From positions 1 to 25,000 of the forward strand of contig CAIIXF020000168.1 in assembly GCA_903813345.2 (NCBI GenBank): 25,000 nt of DNA. The letters run 5' to 3'. Position 1 is the stretch's first letter; each line of letters opens with the position of its first letter. Both the position numbers and the translations under genes were made by a program. Under the pieces are notes generated by a model that was not told where the DNA came from, ran no database searches, and saw nothing but the letters and a program-made list of their open reading frames with translations. Positions 9,138-19,109 of this stretch are shown piece after piece. The DNA is from Owenia fusiformis. Its lineage: Eukaryota > Annelida > Polychaeta > Sabellida > Oweniidae.

Positions 9138-9861
9138 ATTCTGGAATACAAGCAACAGATACTGCAAGAAACTAGTCTACCAGCACAATGTCACAACCAG
9201 CAAAAACTATTGCTCAACAGTTGAATTTATCAGCAGGGTGGACGTTTCGATAAAGGCAACAAACAAATACATGTAAAACCACAAAAATCAGTGATGAGAG
9301 CATCTATTTCATCAATGTACATTAACATGAAGCAACGTTTCTCCTGTTTTATTGATAATTCATTGATTTGCACGGAGCCATGGTTGGCTGAATAATCATT
9401 CCCTTTGCAACATATCGTAAAAAATTAATCAGAAGTCAAATTTCACTTTTGATTTCAGATTCCGAATCCTGATGATTTTCTATTAATGTGATACCAATAT
9501 CTCAGCCCATGCAACATCGTAGACCTTTTTGTTGACCTAATTTCTGGACACCATTTCTCAACTCTTCAGATACTCTACCTTATAACGGCAAAAAACTATC
9601 GATTTCTTTTGATTTCAGATTTGGAACCTGAGAAAATTTACTATCAAATTGATACCAAAATCATTGAATTTGGAGAACTTTTTGTTGGCCAACATGTATG
9701 TCAATCTAAAATTTGTCTAGTCATAAAATAGGCCGGTGTGAAATAAATTATGGTCCCCCGGGGATTGTGGTCCACGTTTTTAAAGGCCCTTACTGGCCCT
9801 GATTGTGTATAAGATAATAAGGGAAAGAGATCACCATATAAATCAATGGAGAGTAATTGCA
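9138..9861. other. Region between two convergent genes; TRMT10B 3' side
   Basis: Probably holds the TRMT10B 3' untranslated region. The first clear AATAAA after the stop is at 9742-9747; no nearer one is seen. A two-unit repeat is present: TTTTGATTTCAGATTCCGAA (about 9449) and TTTTGATTTCAGATTTGGAA (about 9611), each followed by GATACCAA and CTTTTTGTTGRCC. These units mimic splice acceptors but have no donor partner. No gene is recognised. Confidence 0.5.
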
Positions 9862-10193
9862 TTTAGCAAATCCCCAACATATTTAAAACTAATTGAGTGA
9901 GCTTTTGACTGACAAAAAAAAACTCAAAAACGCAATTCTGGCTTGTTTTATGGCTCAATATCTATCTTTGACAAGACGAATTTCACATCTATACATACCA
10001 TGAGTGCATTAATAGTAAGTTAGCATTTTTAAGGAAAAAATCATTATTGGTTTAATCCTGATCATTGGAATTTAAGTGGTCGATATTTGTTACTTTGCCA
10101 TACACATGTGGTCACGAAGAGAAAACTAAAATATTCAATTTGAAAACTTTCATTGCGGTAACCAATTATCATTGGAACATCAGAACATCAAAA
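9862..10193 (-). other. 3' flank / 3' UTR of the secreted-peptide gene, duplicated at 17.2 kb
   Basis: This stretch lies directly 3' of the peptide stop codon on the minus strand. It is about 90% alike to 17222-17556 over roughly 330 bp (shared blocks include CTCAAAAACGCAATTCTGGC, ACATACCATGAGTGCATTAA and TTTGCCATACACATGTGGTC). The likeness ends at the stop codon. It carries no open frame of note; I infer it is 3' untranslated sequence because of its position. Confidence 0.6.
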
Positions 10194-10950
10194 TCAGCCG
10201 ACTTCATTTGTAAAACTACATCGCTTGTAAATAGTATTTTCATGTTGATGGTCGAAAACACAGTCTAGCCATTCCTCCTTGCAGAATCCAAACACTTTGG
10301 TTGTGTCACCATCGGTTTGACTACACAGATCACCCTCTTTCAGTTGACAACGACGTTTCTCTGGATCAGTACACTAAACCATTAAATAGAAAGACAGGTG
10401 AGTTACAAAAATATACGCGTGATCTAAACATTGACCTTTTGTGAGATTAGATGTACATTTTATTCTAAGTACAGGAAAACCTGGATAAAATACTCGTCTA
10501 TTATTTAATGCACTCGGCTATTTTTAAATTACATCAATTTCATTATTTCAAGTCAGTTGGGGAATATCCCTGAGTTCAAAGATGCCATACGCTTATAACG
10601 TAAACTTGTATTGAGATGACAGGAGACCACAGTGGCTGCTTCAAAATTTTCGAAATACGAGACGCTTCGAATAATGTTATGTTCCTTTCTGGCTGTTAAC
10701 CGATATCATAGTTTCTTATTTCACATCAAGATATAGAGGAAGGTGTGGAGAATATGCCTACATCAAAGTCAAGTGACTTCCGTTGATTGTTATTTCTAGT
10801 CACGTGGAGGACATGGACCAGCCAGAGAGTGAGGAATATGACAGTGATATAATAATAATTAATATCATCAGTACATACCTCTTTCTTTCTCCTGTGACAT
10901 TCCATTGCTGCTACAAGCAGGCATCCGATCAAAATAACTTGAACTCGCAT
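10194..10950 (-). CDS. Small secreted six-cysteine peptide, two exons, family unknown
   Basis: Exon 1 coding part 10950-10879 (24 codons); exon 2 10373-10194 (59 codons plus TGA). The 505-bp intron has donor GTATGT and acceptor TTTAATGGTTTAG, and both exons break in phase 0. Exon 1 encodes MRVQVILIGCLLVAAM, a classic signal-peptide core, followed by ECHRRKKE. Exon 2 begins with Cys and has six cysteines spaced C-x7-C-x7-C-x13-C-x6-C-x13-C, consistent with three disulfides in a secreted peptide of about 60 residues. The basic HRRKK run before the first Cys of exon 2 could be a processing site. A TTTCAG lies 15 bases before the ATG (exon edge at 10965), suggesting a further non-coding 5' exon. 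I do not recognise the family: hormone, antimicrobial, inhibitor or venom-like roles are all open. A nearly identical exon 2 at 24367-24558 supports reality. It is convergent with TRMT10B. Confidence 0.75.
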
Positions 10951-10965
10951 GGCTTGCTCTGTTGA

Positions 10966-12398
10966 CTGAAATACGAGATATACGTAGATTTGCTATTATA
11001 TATATTGTTTTCAAGAACTTCACACTGAAGCTAAATGATTAGCTAAATCCAATATTAGAATATGTGTTATACACTGTTATATGGGAATGTTTACGATGAT
11101 AGATGTATTTCATTTCCGATGTTTTATTAAATACGTTATCAGTCATATTACACTCAAGCCACGTATTTCTTTCATTATAACGAATTTATTTTATGTTACA
11201 TGACTATATGTTTTTATTCCGCTATTTAATATACGCTCTACCATGAGTATTTGGTATCAAATTAAAGGTCTCTTAATCGTGCAAAATATCATTTAGTTTT
11301 ATCTCAGGGTTATAAAAGCTGAACGCTTTATCAATCGTCGAACATTCCAAACTATCATTTTTTGCCTTGTAACCGATCACCCTTATGTTGATTGACAGTA
11401 ACTTTTTTATGTTTTGAAACGTATTTTGTTATAATTGACTAGGTTATCACAAAGACTGCATCGTGTCGATTGTACGTTAGCTGGAATTAATTTATTTGCT
11501 GATTTACTATTGGAAAATCGATATTAAGTATGTGTAGCCCTCGAAGGCACCATCATCGACACCATGCTTGAAATCAATGGTGTCGAGAAGCCGCTGCACT
11601 ATTTATGATAATCCCCCGTTTACTTATTTGAATCGAACATATTTAGCTTGTTACGTATTTTTCGACGTAAAGTACTATTTTTTCAAAATCATCATCGACT
11701 CTACAAGTACGTTGTCTTTGCACTCTGCTTTCAATCAAAATCAGGTTTCAATGTTAAGTAATGGTGTTAAAGGTTTGGCTCAATATATATTGATAATATA
11801 AAAAATACGCTTTATTGATGTTATTCTTTGACCACGTAAAGATTGAGATATTTACGACCATCAAGAACACCACCACATACGACTCCAAAATACTATCCAC
11901 ATATTAAATAGGTCACGTGTATAATCGAACGCTATATATTTGTTGAATGAACCTACATTCATAATGACTATTTTGTTTTATGTTAAGCATTTTACAGTGA
12001 TACTGAGCTAAGAATTTAGAGCATGTGGTTCATTGTGATTACAACGTATCGTAGTAAGTAATATTGAATCTATTAAGCAGATCATGTTATTTACTTATGA
12101 TGCATATTCTTTTTGTCTTGAAATGCTATGGTAATGTGTCACAAGAATTGGGATGATTGAGCAGTTCATAGTTTTATATCACTGACAAATATAGATGCAC
12201 ATTCCCCGATATTTCTTAATTTATAGTTGTTATGTTCAGTGTACCACTAGACGAAATTTATTTGTTGTCATTATTGTAAAATAATAAATATTTCATTGGG
12301 AGAATCAGTTTTGTGACATTTTATTAATGTACATAACTTCACACATTCTCATTAATATATCTGTCTTACTTTTAAGACCTTTCTGATGATATAAGAAT
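10966..12398. other. AT-rich stretch upstream of the peptide gene; nothing firm
   Basis: This should include the promoter and first non-coding exon of the minus-strand peptide gene, but no TATA box or exon can be fixed. At 11549-11586 TCGACACCA and TGGTGTCGA form a small hairpin. The string CCATCATCGACACCA at about 11551-11565 recurs as a direct repeat at about 13727-13741, on either side of the broken transposon gene. Open frames here have no recognised features. Confidence 0.4.
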
Positions 12399-12739
12399 AT
12401 GGCACTCACTAACGCCGAGAAGTGCCGCCAGGGAGAGAGAGAAAAAGAAAGATGCCAAAGGCTACTTAGAGCAAGAACGATTGCGACAGCGAGCATCGTA
12501 CACACCGAGAAATAACCTGTGAAGCTGGTGAAGCTCTTCAACGGATCAGAGAAAAGAACAACAAGGCATCCCGGGAATACAAGGCACGCATACGCCAAGT
12601 GTATAGAGAGGGGTTTCCGATAATATTGTTGAAACGCGAGAATTATCGTGATATTGTGACGCATGCAGAACAGATACGCCATCCTCACCATGTGGTTGGC
12701 AAAGTAACAACCTTATATAAATGTTCATCTCTCTGGTAG
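12399..12739 (+). pseudogene. Broken transposon-type gene, basic N-terminal part
   Basis: An ATG at 12399 starts MALTNAEKCRQ. A one-base shift is then needed to continue as ERKKKDAKGYLEQERLRQRA, and another to reach ALQRIREKNNKASREYKARI and on to a TAG at 12737. The pattern, a short Asn-Ala-Glu-Lys start followed by repeated Arg/Lys/Glu-rich helices, recalls uncharacterised multi-copy genes I know from aquatic animal genomes (xxAERQREYRxRxxxDPEKxxxYLxKER). That likeness is from memory and approximate. The two frame breaks make it a decayed copy. It is separated from its probable C-terminal half by the palindrome at 12744-12879. Confidence 0.55.
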
Positions 12740-12743
12740 TAAT

Positions 12744-12879
12744 GTTCTATTAACAAAGTTGTTGATTTTCTTTCTCAGAGATATTTATTTTTCTTTTGAC
12801 GTTTTCGTACATCCTACGAAACGTCAAAAGAAAAATGAATATATCTAAGAAAGAAAATCAACAACTTTGTTAATAGAAC
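12744..12879. mobile_element. 136-bp near-perfect palindrome inserted in the transposon gene
   Basis: The arms GTTCTATTAACAAAGTTGTT... and its complement ending in ACTTTGTTAATAGAAC are about 64 bp long, almost perfectly matched, and enclose a 7-base loop (ACATCCT). It ends sharply at GTTCTATTAA on both sides. A target duplication is not obvious. It sits between the two halves of the broken gene, so it probably inserted into it. Such a perfect stem implies recent origin. Confidence 0.85.
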
Positions 12880-13311
12880 CCTATAACCGTTAGGAAGACC
12901 CACCAGGCAGCTAAGGTGGTTACCGAACAACCATCTTTAAAACCAAAACGGACCACACGACGAGCACACCCGACACCAAGTACGTCAAGTAAAGCATCGA
13001 CGCCCTCCTACGTTTCCACTCTTCCAATCACATTGAAGCGTCGGCCTTTAGTAACCCCATCTACAAGTTCAAAGTCTTCAGACACCATTGTTTCCGCGAA
13101 GAAAAGGAAAGGCCCGATAAAAAGAACAGACACTGTAGATATTTTCAAGGCATGCGGTGTCAACTATTATTCGGATTTACAATCGCAGTTCGAATGGATC
13201 AAATGCTCTAAATGCCCCGACTGGTTTTATGATTCCGGGAAATGTTCTTGTGTAAAGGGGATCCTCATTGGAGAAATATTTACATGCTTTAATTGCATGA
13301 AAATACCTTAA
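12877..13311 (+). pseudogene. C-terminal part of the same transposon-type gene, PHD-like cysteine cluster
   Basis: Open from after a TAG at 12874 to a TAA at 13309. It has no ATG near its start, so it is a downstream piece rather than a gene of its own. It reads as a basic Ser/Thr/Pro-rich linker (TPSTSSKA, VTPSTSSKSS, a KKRKGPIKR patch like a nuclear signal), then a C-terminal cysteine cluster: FEWIKCSKCPDWFYDSGKC followed after a gap by FTCFNC. W-x2-C-x2-C-x2-W at a protein end matches the shape of PHD-finger zinc sites found at the ends of many transposon proteins, although the usual His after WF is missing. Joined with 12399-12739 it would be a DNA-binding transposon protein; now inactive. 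Confidence 0.55.
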
Positions 13312-14069
13312 ATGTGTAAATTATGTAAACGTTATTGTTTAGAAACCTAAGCGACCATCAACGACACTGTCATATTACACTTAATATCACAAAGAGAAGT
13401 GATTGACCTATTCGTAACAATGTTGTATTTTGTTGTAAGAAGACATGTGTGTCTAATTTGTAGATTCATTTTGTCGATCGACGAATTGACATGGCATATT
13501 ATTTAGCTTAGAAAACAAAATCCTGAAATTAATTATCTTTAGGTAAACTCAAAACAATGTATTTCAATGATTATCTTAATAAAATTCTCTTGTTAAGATA
13601 AACAACAACGTGTATTGCAATTTATTTTTGTTCAAGTGGTTAAATAATTCAAACTTAATACATTAGTTTATCTGTAAACTCAAAATTAATTTTGAAACAT
13701 GAATCAATGTAAGCCTATGTATGGACCATCATCGACACCAGCAATTTAAGAGTATATTTACGTTTTGATGCACAATCAAGTAATTGTTTAAAGGGTAATA
13801 AAATATTTTGAGAAACGCTTCTTAAACCCCATGGCTAATGGGATATGCATTTATATCTCAATCTAAAATTTCATTTTTTTCTACTTTTACATTGATCAAA
13901 TGTGAAAGAGATCCGTGGCTTGAGTGATTAACCTCTTGTTCTTTTTTCAACACCACAACGGACAACCATTACCATTGGGTTTATTTTTAAATACTGCCTA
14001 TACTGCCTCTAAATAAAAATTCTAAAATAACAGGACTTCAGATGTTATCCAAATAGGGAGACGAGGCTA
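13312..14069. other. AT-rich stretch, nothing recognised
   Basis: No exon, RNA gene or clear repeat, apart from the CCATCATCGACACCA direct repeat copy at about 13727-13741 and a related GACCATCAACGACACTG at about 13351. AATAAA-type signals (for example at 13578) may once have served the transposon gene. Confidence 0.4.
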
Positions 14070-14695
14070 GGGGTATTACGCGGTAAACACGATACAAAAA
14101 TATGTCATATTCCGCAACGAATATGGCATATTCACTTGCGGTGTATGACAGATTCACTTGCGGTATATGGCATACACACTAACCAATGAGAACGTGATAC
14201 GGAAGTACCATCGATTGAACGAACAAGTTAAACGATATAAATTATTATAATGATTACTGAATCAGCAGTACTGTGTATCGATATATTAACTTAGCAGAAG
14301 TATAAGTCACCAATCTCGCGTAATAAACTTACTCAATCAATCCAGGATTCATATATTAGTACTCGACGCACTAACTATATTTGTATTCCAGCGTAGTTTT
14401 ACATTTAGAGGCGATTCTCGCAACCAATCAAATCAAGGCTTTCTGTATCACGTTTTCACCTGCGCTATATGGCATATTCACCTGTGGTTTATGGCATATT
14501 CCGCAAGTGAGTATGACATATTCCGCAGGTGAGTATCGGGTATTCACTGAAATCAATGTATCGCATATTCACTGCGGAATATCGCATACTCACCTGCGGA
14601 ATATGCCATATACCGCAGGTGAGTATGGCATATTCACCCGTATCACAAATACCGCGCAACCATGAATGTATGCCATATACCGCGTAACAGATATA
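14070..14695. repeat. Element built of TATGGCATATTCACCTGCGG units with inverted ends
   Basis: Units of about 20-25 bp (TATGGCATATTCACCTGCGG and its reverse complement) occur at 14118-14180 and 14455-14690 in both orientations. The left edge has ATTACGCGGT. The right edge has ACCGCGTAAC, so the ends are inverted. A stray end, GCCATATACCGCGTAACAAG, recurs at about 14878-14897. The 94-residue frame across 14381-14665 only translates these units. Probably a non-autonomous DNA transposon with internal satellites. Confidence 0.7.
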
Positions 14696-15097
14696 TTGAA
14701 TTGATGTTTTAGTGAATAGATTCTATTTTAAAAGTTAGAAATAAGCGTGAAAGATAAGTGGATTTTGAACAATCGCCTCTCATTGCAATATAAATGTCAG
14801 AGCGATAAAGGGCGTCAAACAAGAACTTAAATCGCCATTAGGTCAGAGTTAATGACGAATGCTTCATAATATATATATGCCATATACCGCGTAACAAGGG
14901 GTGTTAGATTTTTAAATGAAACCTTAATTAAGTTTCATTCCTCGTGCATACCTGTTCGTCCATGTTATCATTCATTGCCCTCCAAACATGAACTTATCCA
15001 ATGAGTAAAGATGCGTATCCTCCATTGCAGCAAAAGACAAAGCGCTCTATGGGAAAGCCGTTTTAAATCAAGCCACAACCTTTGTACTATATTCAAA
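14696..15097. other. Unassigned AT-rich sequence
   Basis: Nothing beyond a second copy of the ACCGCGTAAC end at about 14886-14895. No coding or RNA signal recognised. Confidence 0.4.
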
Positions 15098-15552
15098 GTG
15101 ACAAAATATACGGGTATACTTTAGCTGTACGTTGTCATGTTTGAAGCCAAAATTGTGATGTAGGTTTTAAAAGTTTTATCTAAGGGATATGATGTATTTC
15201 ATGTTTAATTTTACGTGTATGCTCTTTGCAAGACTTTTTTAACTTCCTAATTACGTTAATAGATTCTCGATCAGTGCTCGATTTTTTTTCTAGGTAATTC
15301 CAACCACATAATTGACCGGTCGGAAAATGTTGGTTATATTCACATGGACGTGGGTGGAATTACCGAGAAAAAGTCGTGCTCTGCTTGAGAATCTGTTAAA
15401 GAAAGTTTAAAGTCTTGCCAAGAGCATGCACGTGTAAGAAAATATGAAATACTACTTTATATTCCCAAAATAAATCTTTTAAACCTACTTCACAATTTTT
15501 GCTTCAAACTCGGTAACGTACAGCTTCAGTGTACGCCCGTATATTTTGTCAC
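15098..15552. mobile_element. 455-bp foldback element
   Basis: The left arm begins GTGACAAAATATACGGGTAT and the right arm read backwards begins GTGACAAAATATACGGGCGT. The arms are about 200 bp long and match through AAATTGTGAWGTAGGTTT, the GCATGCTCTT/GTATGCTCTT block and AGATTCTCRAKCAG, up to GGTAATTCCA near the centre (about 15300-15360). There is no coding potential. It is a decayed palindromic MITE. Confidence 0.8.
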
Positions 15553-16190
15553 TGTATGTTGTCGATGGTTAGGCGTGATAGTGAGAGCATCGGAGAGAGA
15601 TATGCGCATTTGAAGTTGAATGAATGTATCCTCCGTATTTGTTAAGTTATTGTTATTAAAAAACATTATTATGAAAAAACAGCAGATGATTTACGAGCTG
15701 ATTGAAAAGGGTAGGCAAGATTCGGCATTCTACAAGAAAAATCTAGTAGTAGCCCTTCCCTATAGATGGTTGATGGATGTTCAACTGGGAAATCCTTTCT
15801 AAATGTATATAGGGGTGTTTTATGGGATATTCTAAAACAATATAATATTAAACTATATGATATGATCACAGGGTGGGATCGAAAAATTTTCACATAATTC
15901 ATTTTACTCGAAAGCTGCTTAATCGGACATTATTCGCAAACGTAAATTCGAAATGATAGTTGTTCCATTATAACGTTTTAATTTAAACGATGGTTTTGAA
16001 TAAACATCCTGGATAGTCTATACGCCGGTTAAAAAACATGTTACTTCAAGCAAGTAAGCATTTCCTTTACTTCAATTTTGAAAAATGATAAAAATTAACT
16101 CTCGTCGACGTCTACGAGCAAAATTATTTCATGCTCTGCGACGTTATGATTTGAATCATAAATCTCACGTGGTTATCGTGTAATAGTGTA
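15553..16190. other. Unassigned AT-rich sequence
   Basis: Short overlapping frames on both strands at 15620-15902 have no recognisable domain or splice context. No repeats stand out. Confidence 0.35.
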
Positions 16191-16361
16191 CAAATAGTGA
16201 CTGCCATTGAGGGAAATAGTGTAAAATATTTTCCTCAAGGGAATATCCTGTCCACTGACATGTTCCCGAGGCTGCAGGCCGAGGGAACAAGTCAGTGGAC
16301 AGGATATTCACGAGAGGAAAATTTTTACACTATTTCCCGAAAATGTGGCAGTCACTATTTG
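16191..16361. repeat. 171-bp stepped hairpin with GC-rich tip
   Basis: Outer arms CAAATAGTGACTGCCA / TGGCAGTCACTATTTG, middle arms GAGGGAAATAGTGTAAAA / complement, inner arms GAATATCCTGTCCACTGAC / GTCAGTGGACAGGATATTC, and a tip TGTTCCCGAGGCTGCAGGCC followed by GAGGGAACA. The 86-residue frame over it is an artefact of the hairpin. The layout (AT-rich outer stem, GC-rich GTTCCCGAGG...CCGAGGGAAC tip) resembles that at 23440-23551. Confidence 0.85.
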
Positions 16362-16492
16362 TTTTATTATATACCTGATAAGTACTCTGTAAACAAAAAC
16401 AAAATGAGAAGTCTTCATTTCAATATCAAATCTTCACAGGTTCTTATTGGCATTTAAAGGCATTTTACCTTTCAACTCCTATAATCTCAGAT

Positions 16493-16566
16493 TTGGGGGA
16501 AGATAAAATGTACTATTGACTGGTCACATGACCTAACTGGTGATTAGTACAATTCATCTTCCCTGA
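16493..16566. repeat. Imperfect hairpin
   Basis: GGGGAAGATAAAATGTACTA with TTGACTGG pairs with CCAGTTAGG/AACTGGTGATTAGTACAATT and CATCTTCCC. The stem is about 28 bp with a few mismatches and a short loop holding TCACATGAC. A partial echo (GTCATGTGACC) occurs at 16613-16623. Confidence 0.6.
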
Positions 16567-17221
16567 AAGCAGGGATTTAGGACTTTCCAGGAAATTAGTT
16601 CATCTATTCCATGTCATGTGACCATGAATAAGCCAATGAGCATCTAGAATACATTTGAGGTATATAATAATATTTCTTAATTGTTTACTTCTAAGATCGC
16701 CCTGTATAAAAAAACCGACTCTTACATTCGTAAGAGACTCGTACATTAACTTTTAGAGAACATATTATGAATTTGATATTTAGTTCTTGGTATTTTAAAC
16801 AACAAAACAATGACCTGGTGTCGTTCATCATATGCGATTAATAAATCGTTTCGTTGATACAAAGCCGGTGAAATACAGACTTGTTGCAATATTGAGATCA
16901 TTGTACAGATATTCTCGATTATTGCTTTGTTATTGAAGTTTGTAAATTAATAGATGTGTCAACTTTATTAGTCAAATTGCACGATTGATCCCCTGTTTAA
17001 TATGTTATTATATCGATAGTGAAGTAAATATACAAACTTATGAATTTCCAATTATACAAAGATCGGACCTCTTTCATTTATAGATATATTAGAATGCTGA
17101 ACCATCTTCGAACTTTGAAGATGGGCCCGTGTTTGGCTGAATCTGAGGCTGAGTTTGCGATGCCTGAGACTAAAATCATTGTTACTCATGCTGTGATTAA
17201 TTAAATGGAACCCGAAATTCC
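16567..17221. other. Unassigned AT-rich sequence
   Basis: No gene, RNA or repeat recognised. A small TTCGAA-centred palindrome (CCATCTTCGAACTTTGAAGATGG) lies near 17102-17124. Confidence 0.4.
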
Positions 17222-17560
17222 TTTTAGCAAATCCCCATTTAATAATTTAGCGTAGATTTCCCTATTGAACGAGCTTTTAGCAACCAATAAAATAACTCAA
17301 AAACGCAATTCTGGCTTTGTTTTATGACTCAATATCTATCTATCTTTCACAAGACGAATTTCACATCTATACATACCATGAGTGCATTAATAGTAAGTTA
17401 GCATTTTTAAGGCAAAAATCATTATTGGTTTAATCCTTATCATGAGAATTTAAGTGGTCGATATTTGTTACTTTGCCATACACATGTGGTCACGAAGAGA
17501 AAACTAAAATATTCAATTTGAAAACTTTCATTGCGGTAACATTGGAACATCAAAATCAAC
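17222..17560 (-). repeat. Second copy of the secreted-peptide 3' flank, without its cysteine exon
   Basis: About 90% alike to 9862-10196 in the same orientation, with small indels (an extra TATC; loss of CAATTATC). The likeness stops at the position equivalent to the peptide stop codon. Beyond it the sequence is unrelated for most of its length to the cysteine exon, and the block bounded by TIRs starts about 100 bp later. The last codons before the conserved TGA on the minus strand (His-Cys-Gly-Asp-Gly) weakly echo the end of the exon at 24367-24558 (His-Gly-Gly-Gly), possibly by chance. Confidence 0.8.
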
Positions 17561-18351
17561 CATCGCCACAGTGAAGACGCCAAAACATGATAAATTCATA
17601 ATGAGGTAAAGTGAAAAAATGATTAAATTATATTTTTACCAAAACCTGATAAAAAGAATCATATACAGGGTGTCCGGAAAGTAAAGATACAAATGTTCTA
17701 ATTTCATTAGATTTACGTTATGAGATGAAATTGCTACAGATTATAGAATGACATTAGAGAGGTTAAGCAACACGACTTTCTACAACGCAAACCGCGAACG
17801 GGAAGGCGCGCGCAGGTTTCTCTCGGGATGTGACGTCATATTGTTCTACTTATTTCCCGGTTTACGAACATCCAAACGTCAAAAATCAAAGTTTAGGTAG
17901 GTCGTTCCGTAAAGGATTCTTAGTATTTTATCAAATTCGATCGAGATAAATATGATATAGGTCGAATGCATGAATATGTTCGACACAAATCTGTGTATAT
18001 ATCGAGATCACTTGTGTCCAATCTAATCAAATATAAACTTCAATATTGAGGCCCCATTTCATATGTAAAATCTGATGAGATTACATGCATGGCAATTGCC
18101 CACATGTCGACTCATCTTAATTTTACTACACATATCGTGACATCGTAGTAAACTATGAATTCTCGACATTAAAGATATTATTGCATCCTGTTGTATCTTG
18201 TAAGATTCAAGATGTCATAAAACACTGCCAGGCTGTGAAACATCTCCTTTGTTAAACACTTTCATCAATTTGTGTCAATAAAGTAATATTTTTTATACTT
18301 TTAAAGTAGAAAATAAAACGAAAGGCCGCTAAGAGAAAGAAAAAATCATTT

Positions 18352-18845
18352 TGAGGTTTGCGTTGACGTTACGTCTAAAGTATTCAGCTTAAAGCAATTT
18401 TGTTCATAGTACGTAAACGGGAACGTAAAGCCCGGTATACACCAATGGGGCAAGTTGGGACCTCCATAGACTTAACATTGCATGGGACTGACCTCGTGGG
18501 ACCTTTTGCGATTTTGCCCCATGAAGTCCGTGGGACTCCATGGTCCCACGTGGGACTCGGTGGGACTCGATGGGGCAAGATGGGGCAAAATCCCACGGAG
18601 TCCCATGGAGTCCCATCGAGAATGAATATGTTCATTCTTTCCATGGGGCATCGTGGGATTTTCGATCATTTGACGTGTTGTGTGAAGCCCGACATACACC
18701 AATGGGGCACGGTGGGATTTGATGGGACTCCATGGGGCTTGATGGGACTCCATGGGGCTTGATGGGACTCCATGGGGCACGATGGGGCAAAGTCATCAAG
18801 GTCCCATGGGACTTCGTGAGATTACGTCTACGTTTGCAGTTCACG
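18352..18845. repeat. TGGGACTCCATGGGGC minisatellite element
   Basis: GC-rich arrays of GATGGGACTCCATGGGGCTT (three perfect units near 18720-18780) and TGGGGCAAGATGGGGCAAAA, partly in inverted orientation around 18540-18620. AGCCCGGTATACACCAATGG (18430) is repeated at 18686. The edges carry GCGTTGACGTTACGTCT and, reversed, ACGTAGACGTAATCTC, possible inverted ends. Base composition differs sharply from its surroundings. Open frames on both strands (60-120 codons) are satellite translations. Confidence 0.75.
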
Positions 18846-19109
18846 TCATATAAAATCGTCTTGCTTAATCTATCCTGCAACTGGCATGACAAATCGTTTC
18901 AAAATGAAAAAGTTGTGGTTGTTATGGTAACAGGAGTCGCGGGTATGTGGAGCAGCGTCACAGTTATGTTTTATAATTGTTTTCTCTTGTTCATGTCATC
19001 TTGACACTCCGTCGTCTGTTGCTATTATGCATCAAATTATGTACCACAACAGCAAAAGGATTAGTACTGTAACATTATTTAATCATTTGACATTACTGCT
19101 GTTATCCAG

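Noticed and set aside
12305-12691. 128-codon minus-strand frame with hydrophobic segments
   Set aside because: It is antisense to the basic, Arg/Lys/Glu-rich coding remnant on the plus strand, which explains its apparent membrane segments.
14096-14690. CRISPR-like array, considered because of regular short repeats
   Set aside because: Units occur in both orientations with irregular spacing and no unique spacers, in eukaryotic DNA with introns.
16197-16457. 86-codon plus-strand frame
   Set aside because: Most of it is the two arms of the 16191-16361 hairpin.
18384-19004. Many overlapping frames of 60-120 codons on both strands
   Set aside because: They are translations of the TGGGACTCCATGGGGC satellite; all frames open together because of the repeat, and none has start, splice or domain evidence.
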